Assembly: GCA_018398805.1 (NCBI GenBank)
Contig: JAGFBZ010002245.1
Span: 2,566,001-2,630,000, forward strand
DNA: 64,000 nucleotides
Origin: Hirundichthys speculiger
Lineage: Eukaryota; Chordata; Actinopteri; Beloniformes; Exocoetidae
Direction: 5' to 3'
This document shows, in pieces, positions 60,266-64,000 of this stretch (position 1 is its first letter; each line of letters starts with the position of its first letter). Position numbers and translations under genes: made by a program. Below the pieces are notes generated by a model, which ran no database searches, was not told where the DNA came from, and saw nothing but the letters and a program-made list of their open reading frames with translations.

Positions 60266-61066
60266 CTGCAAGAAGAAAGGGAAAAGATATAAAAGAGGAT
60301 GAAGGTCGGGGGGAAAAAATCTAACGTACAACAACATTCTGAGAAATTTAGCCACTGCATCCAATTTGATGGCTGCCAGCTCATAATTAAAACTCAACAT
60401 ATCTAATTGAAAGGGCTCCCATAAAAATCAAGGCTGCTTTTAATTGGGGGCAGAAAAGAGAATTAATGATGGATTATCTGGACAATAAAATCATCTACAA
60501 TAGAAAGAAGATAATTCCCAATTACGGTATAATCAGACAAATTGATTTTGATCCATGACCAATCTTAAATTAATTAATTCCTTAACACATTTGATAATTA
60601 TTCAAGCATGGAGTGTACACTGTGGCACCTTGCTAAGCAGTTCTAATGAACCAAAATTAAGCCAAAACACATAAAATTTAATGAAATACTCTTCATTCTG
60701 CTTCTGATTATGTTAATTGCTTTAAAATATCCAGTCCATAACTGCTGGTTTATTTTGACCCTAAAAAAAAATAAATAAAAAAATCAGTGTTTTGGATAAT
60801 TACACAAGCTGCTGCAATTTCAACAGACAGTTTAGATGAGGTTGTGAATTTAAACAGGTAGCTTCCACCTCACTGGTTAACTGGGAGTCAACGGAACATC
60901 AGATTGTTAGACAACTAAATGAAGAAAAAAAAAAGCACTGACAGATAAAAAAAGAACTTAAGTAGAACTTCTGGCACTAAAAATCCTCCAGTCAAGCTGG
61001 CACTGAGATATTCTTTTCTGAATACAGAAACAGCAACTAACAATGGCATCAAGAAGCTGAAATACC
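60266..61066. other. b3glct intron; unique sequence, possible conserved element
   Basis: No repeat is recognised. 60400-60640 is rich in ATTAAT/TAATTA words, with TTTAATTGGGGGCAG and AATTAATGATGGATTATC, a look typical of vertebrate conserved noncoding elements. That is an impression only. Confidence 0.3.
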
Positions 61067-61070
61067 ATCC

Positions 61071-61113
<43 letters not shown>

Positions 61114-62933
61114 CTTTATTTATATAGCACTTTTCATGCAAATTGCAACACAAAGTGCTTCACAGATTAAAGGCAAACCTGCTCCACCCACTCCACCCAC
61201 CAATCCGTCTTCCCCAAGACCAAAGATACAGCACAAGAACACAGACACCCCCCCTCCATCCACCATAAACAATGCAGTGAGTATTAAAATGTAATATAAG
61301 GCTGGGCATAGATGAGTCAGAGGAGGAAACACACCCAGGGAGCCGTCTGCACCAAGAGCAGCAGGTCGCCCATGACAACCAAGACTCCAGCACAGGACAC
61401 CTAGAGGAGACGTGGGAGTGACCCCCAAACCTCCACCAGGAACCCACAGCACAGCAACCTGACAGCCACAAGTGAGCCCCGCTCCCGATGCAGAGGGCTC
61501 CCTCAGAGGAAACACTGGAATAAGCTAAAAATAATAATAATAGATAAAAACATAAGACCCCTAAAAAGCTTAGACAAAGGCTAAATGAGGCTAAAATATG
61601 GGATGGAGCACAAGCATTATAAAGTATAAATAGGACAGTGAATTAAATACAACATAAATATGATAAATAATACAGATAAACGACTAACAAATGATTACCA
61701 AGTCAAAACTAAACTAAAAATAAATATCAGTTAAAAGCTAGACCAAAAAGGTGGGTTTTGAGCCTGCTCTTAAAAATGTGAGCATTCTCTGCATCTCTGA
61801 GGTCCTGCGGTAAGTTGTTCCAGAGTTTAGGACTATAGAACTTAAAAGATATCTCACCCTGAGTCTTTAAATTAACATCAGGAATTTGGAGGAGACGCTT
61901 GCCACAGGAGCGCAGGGTCCGTGAAGGTTCATAGGGTAAAAGCAGTTCTGAGAGATAAGAAGGCCCAAGACCATTAAGACACGTAAAAACCATTAAAAGA
62001 ACCTTAAAGTCAATCCTGAAAGATATGGGGGGTCAATGCAGCGATTTTAAAACTGGTGTAATGGTGGGCCCGCTTTGTAAAAGTTGTAGACCTTTAATGC
62101 TCTGCTTCGGAAGACCAGAAAGCAGGCCATTGCAATAGTCGATGCGACTAGTGATAAAAGCATGCATTAGCGTCTCCGTGTTGGCCTGAGAGAGAATAGG
62201 GCGGACGCTGGCTATGTTTCTTTAGTAATAAAAACCAACTCTGGTGATGTTCTTGATGTGTTGGATAAAATTCAGCTCAGAGTAAAAGATCACACCCAGG
62301 TTTTTCACTTGTGGTGATGGATTAAAAGAAAGTTATTGTAGTTTGGGTAAAATAGTCTCTTTCAGGGCCTCAGGACCAATGACTAAAATCTCAGTTTTGT
62401 CAATCAATAAATCAATCATGGTTAAGCTGGAGAAAGTTTTCTGCCCTCCAGGATGTGATATCTAAAATGCAGTTGAGAAGTGCATCTATCGGCTTTGTGT
62501 CATCAGGAGACACGGAGATGTACAGCTGTGTGTCATCCGTGTCTCCTGATCCCCTGACCCGCCAAGAGGGAGCATGTAAAGGTTAGAAAGTACTGGACCT
62601 AAAATCGAACCCTGGGCCTCACCACATGTGACCCCATGGACCCTTGAAGAACAGGTGTCTAGACTTACCAAAAAAGTCCTGTCTGTGATAAGATGTAAAC
62701 CATTTATGGACAGCAAAAAGAGATGCCAATGTACTTTAAACACGCTAAAAGAATGGTGGGGTCTACTGTGTCAAACGCAGTAAAACCAACACTGTAAGCT
62801 TATGTGAATCATAATTTAATCTAAAATCATTTAAAATCTTTAAAAGGGCTGTATTGGTGCTGAGGTTTACTCTAAATCTGCACTGAAATTTCTCTAGGAG
62901 ATTGTGTGTGGTGGTGATGAAATCATTCAAGAG
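61067..62933 (-). mobile_element. L2/Maui-like LINE, 3' half
   Basis: The (AATC)n tail (61071-61111) and 3' UTR lead to the minus-strand C-terminal frame (61727-61993): GLGPSYLSELLLPYEPSRTL and LWNNLPQDLRDAENAHIFKS then RLKTHLFGLAFN. Farther on are decayed RT pieces (62486-62743: GSILGPVLSNLYMLPLGG, with DDTQ-like residues lost). Cut at 62933 by the tRNA-bearing insertion. Confidence 0.88.
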
Positions 62934-63005
62934 TCCCATATGGTCTAGTGGTTAGGATTCCTGGTTTTCACCCAGGCGGCCCGGGTTCGACTCCCGGAAT
63001 GGGAA
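62934..63005 (+). tRNA. tRNA-Glu (anticodon UUC)
   Basis: A 72-base cloverleaf starts TCCCATATGGTCTAGTGG. The anticodon stem CCTGG/CCAGG encloses loop TTTTCAC (anticodon TTC). The T arm is CCGGG-TTCGACT-CCCGG, and the A box (TGGTCTAGTGG) and B box (GGTTCGACTCC) are intact. Acceptor pairs 1-6 match; the seventh pair is A-A where vertebrate tRNA-Glu usually has A-T. A TTTT Pol III terminator lies 8 bases downstream (63013-63016). The gene sits inside LINE relics in a b3glct intron, on the opposite strand to b3glct. It is either a functional dispersed copy or a recent pseudogene. Confidence 0.85.
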
Positions 63006-63207
63006 CTGACCCTTTTCAACCATCATCCCCAGAACAGCCTTAACGCCCAAAAGACAGTGGATATGGTTGTGGACTATAGGAAGAATTCAGCCCCACCTGC
63101 CCCCATCATCCTCTGCAGCTCCACTATTGACACTCTGGAGTCTTTCCTCTTCCTGGGAACTGTCATCTCCCAGGACCTTAAGTGGGAGCCGAACATCAGC
63201 TCTATTA
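63006..63207 (+). mobile_element. Rex1-like RT fragment directly after the tRNA
   Basis: The plus frame from about 63030 encodes QKTVDMVVDYRKNSAPPAPI then TLESFLFLGTVISQDLKWEP, a post-RT block of the CR1/Rex1 group. It starts within 20-30 bases of the tRNA 3' end and breaks off near 63207. Confidence 0.8.
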
Positions 63208-63399
63208 ATTCATTTTTAGAAATAGTAATTGCAGGCATTCCAAATGGCTTTATTGTGTATTTTTTGTTGTTCAGAAAATATTTGTTGATTTATGGTTATT
63301 ATGTTTTTCCTCCACCTCCCTTCTGCCACCCTGCAGTTCCGTTTGAGTCTCTTTAGTTCAATATTATTTATCCATGGAGATGTAGGTTTTATTTTAATG

Positions 63400-64000
63400 T
63401 TTTTTTTTTTGTTTTCAGAGGAGCAGCTGTATCTATATCCTGCTGTAATCTACTGTTAAAATCTTCAATAATTAAAGAGCAAGGGGAGGGTACGATGGAG
63501 GGAGGGAGCTTGTTAAAAACAGATTTGCAGCCGCATCAGGAGTTAGGTAGTGTTTCCTCACTGTTCTGACCGATGCCTCCCGTTGAATAAAAGCAGTGAT
63601 GTTAAAAAACACACAGTAGTGGTCGGAGATAACCAAGTCGACAGTGGAGGTCACATCCGCAGACAGGCCATGTGTGATGACCAGGTCCAGGATGTGACCT
63701 CCAGAGTGAGTCGTCCGACCAGTGTGTTGTCTAAAATCCATATAATTAAGAACATTTAAAATTCAACTGAGTGGGTGTCTAAAAGGTTGTCGATGTGGAG
63801 ATTAAAATCACAGGTTAAAAAAATCATAAGAGTTGTGTAAAAATGTTTAAAAAATCAGAGAACTCTTCGATAAAAAGACGACGTTTAGATCTGTCCGGCG
63901 GTCTATAAATAGTCACGCATAAGATCCTTGGGTTACTAAAAACAAAAGCATGGTATTTGAAGGTGGTAAAATGATCAAATAAAATGGGTTTGGTGGCCAG
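63400..64000 (-). mobile_element. L2/Maui-like LINE, endonuclease region (continues past window)
   Basis: The minus frame 63472-63741 encodes GGHILDLVITHGLSADVTST then VDLVISDHYCVFFNI, including the SDH motif near the end of APE-type endonuclease. Probably the 5' part of the same LINE as 61067-62933. Confidence 0.85.

Noticed and set aside
61071..61111. (AATC)n array
   Set aside because: Simple LINE tail microsatellite, as above.
60266..64000. Further upstream b3glct exons
   Set aside because: Scanned the minus strand for the block preceding IPVVK; nothing with splice sites was recognised, so the next exon probably lies beyond the window.
1..64000. Endogenous retrovirus or LTR retrotransposon
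   Set aside because: No LTR pair, primer-binding site, gag, protease or integrase signature was found; all RT relics are non-LTR type.
1..64000. A new multigene defence, biosynthetic or signalling system
   Set aside because: Host genes present are parts of one glycosyltransferase gene and one candidate receptor gene; everything else coding is transposon-derived.

Overview
The window looks like teleost fish nuclear DNA, probably from a spiny-rayed (percomorph-type) fish. It is AT-rich and intron-rich, and carries remnants of typical fish repeats: Rex1-like and L2/Maui-like LINEs, several Tc1/mariner families, hAT and PIF/Harbinger elements, and tRNA-headed SINEs. There is no prokaryotic operon, phage or CRISPR structure. 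Almost every long ORF is a transposon relic or a frame shadow. The real host coding sequence consists of small spliced exons.

Host genes. The last five coding exons of b3glct (beta-1,3-glucosyltransferase, the enzyme that completes the Glc-Fuc disaccharide on thrombospondin type 1 repeats) lie on the minus strand at 60152-60265, 52019-52118, 51184-51303, 49729-49873 and 47647-47781. All splice sites and phases agree, and the protein ends in an RDEL-type ER retention signal. The rest of the gene lies beyond base 64000. At the other end, a minus-strand first coding exon (2391-2445) has a strong Kozak ATG, an upstream in-frame stop, a signal-peptide-like sequence and a GT donor. Its position and orientation downstream of b3glct match rxfp2 in other vertebrates, but that name is an inference. 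A tRNA-Glu(UUC) gene with a Pol III terminator lies at 62934-63005 on the plus strand.

Layout. 1-2.4 kb: putative first intron of the rxfp2-like gene. 2.4-3.0 kb: its first exon and promoter side. 3-47.6 kb: intergenic DNA with a 1.47 kb GC-rich retroposon (4185-5657, 16-bp target duplication), hAT, MITE and Tc1 relics, a multi-level transposon nest (22.4-24.8 kb), an L2 LINE split by a hAT element (28.5-31.1 kb), a CENP-B/pogo-like fragment (31.2-32.2 kb), more L2 and Rex1 relics (33-34, 41-42, 44-45.6 kb) and a 683-bp fold-back element (45879-46561). 47.6-60.3 kb: the b3glct 3' half, whose introns are packed with Tc1 copies, hAT and Harbinger elements and a Rex1 LINE interrupted twice. 60.3-64 kb: the next b3glct intron, with an L2 LINE interrupted by the tRNA gene and a second LINE fragment.

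I found no convincing new multigene system. The most notable signals are the repeated CTGTAGAT-like hAT target duplications, the SANT-only Harbinger element, the near-identical 66-bp inverted pair at 421/7892, the GC-rich retroposon without an ORF, and the Tc1 MITE lying 18 bp past a b3glct splice donor.
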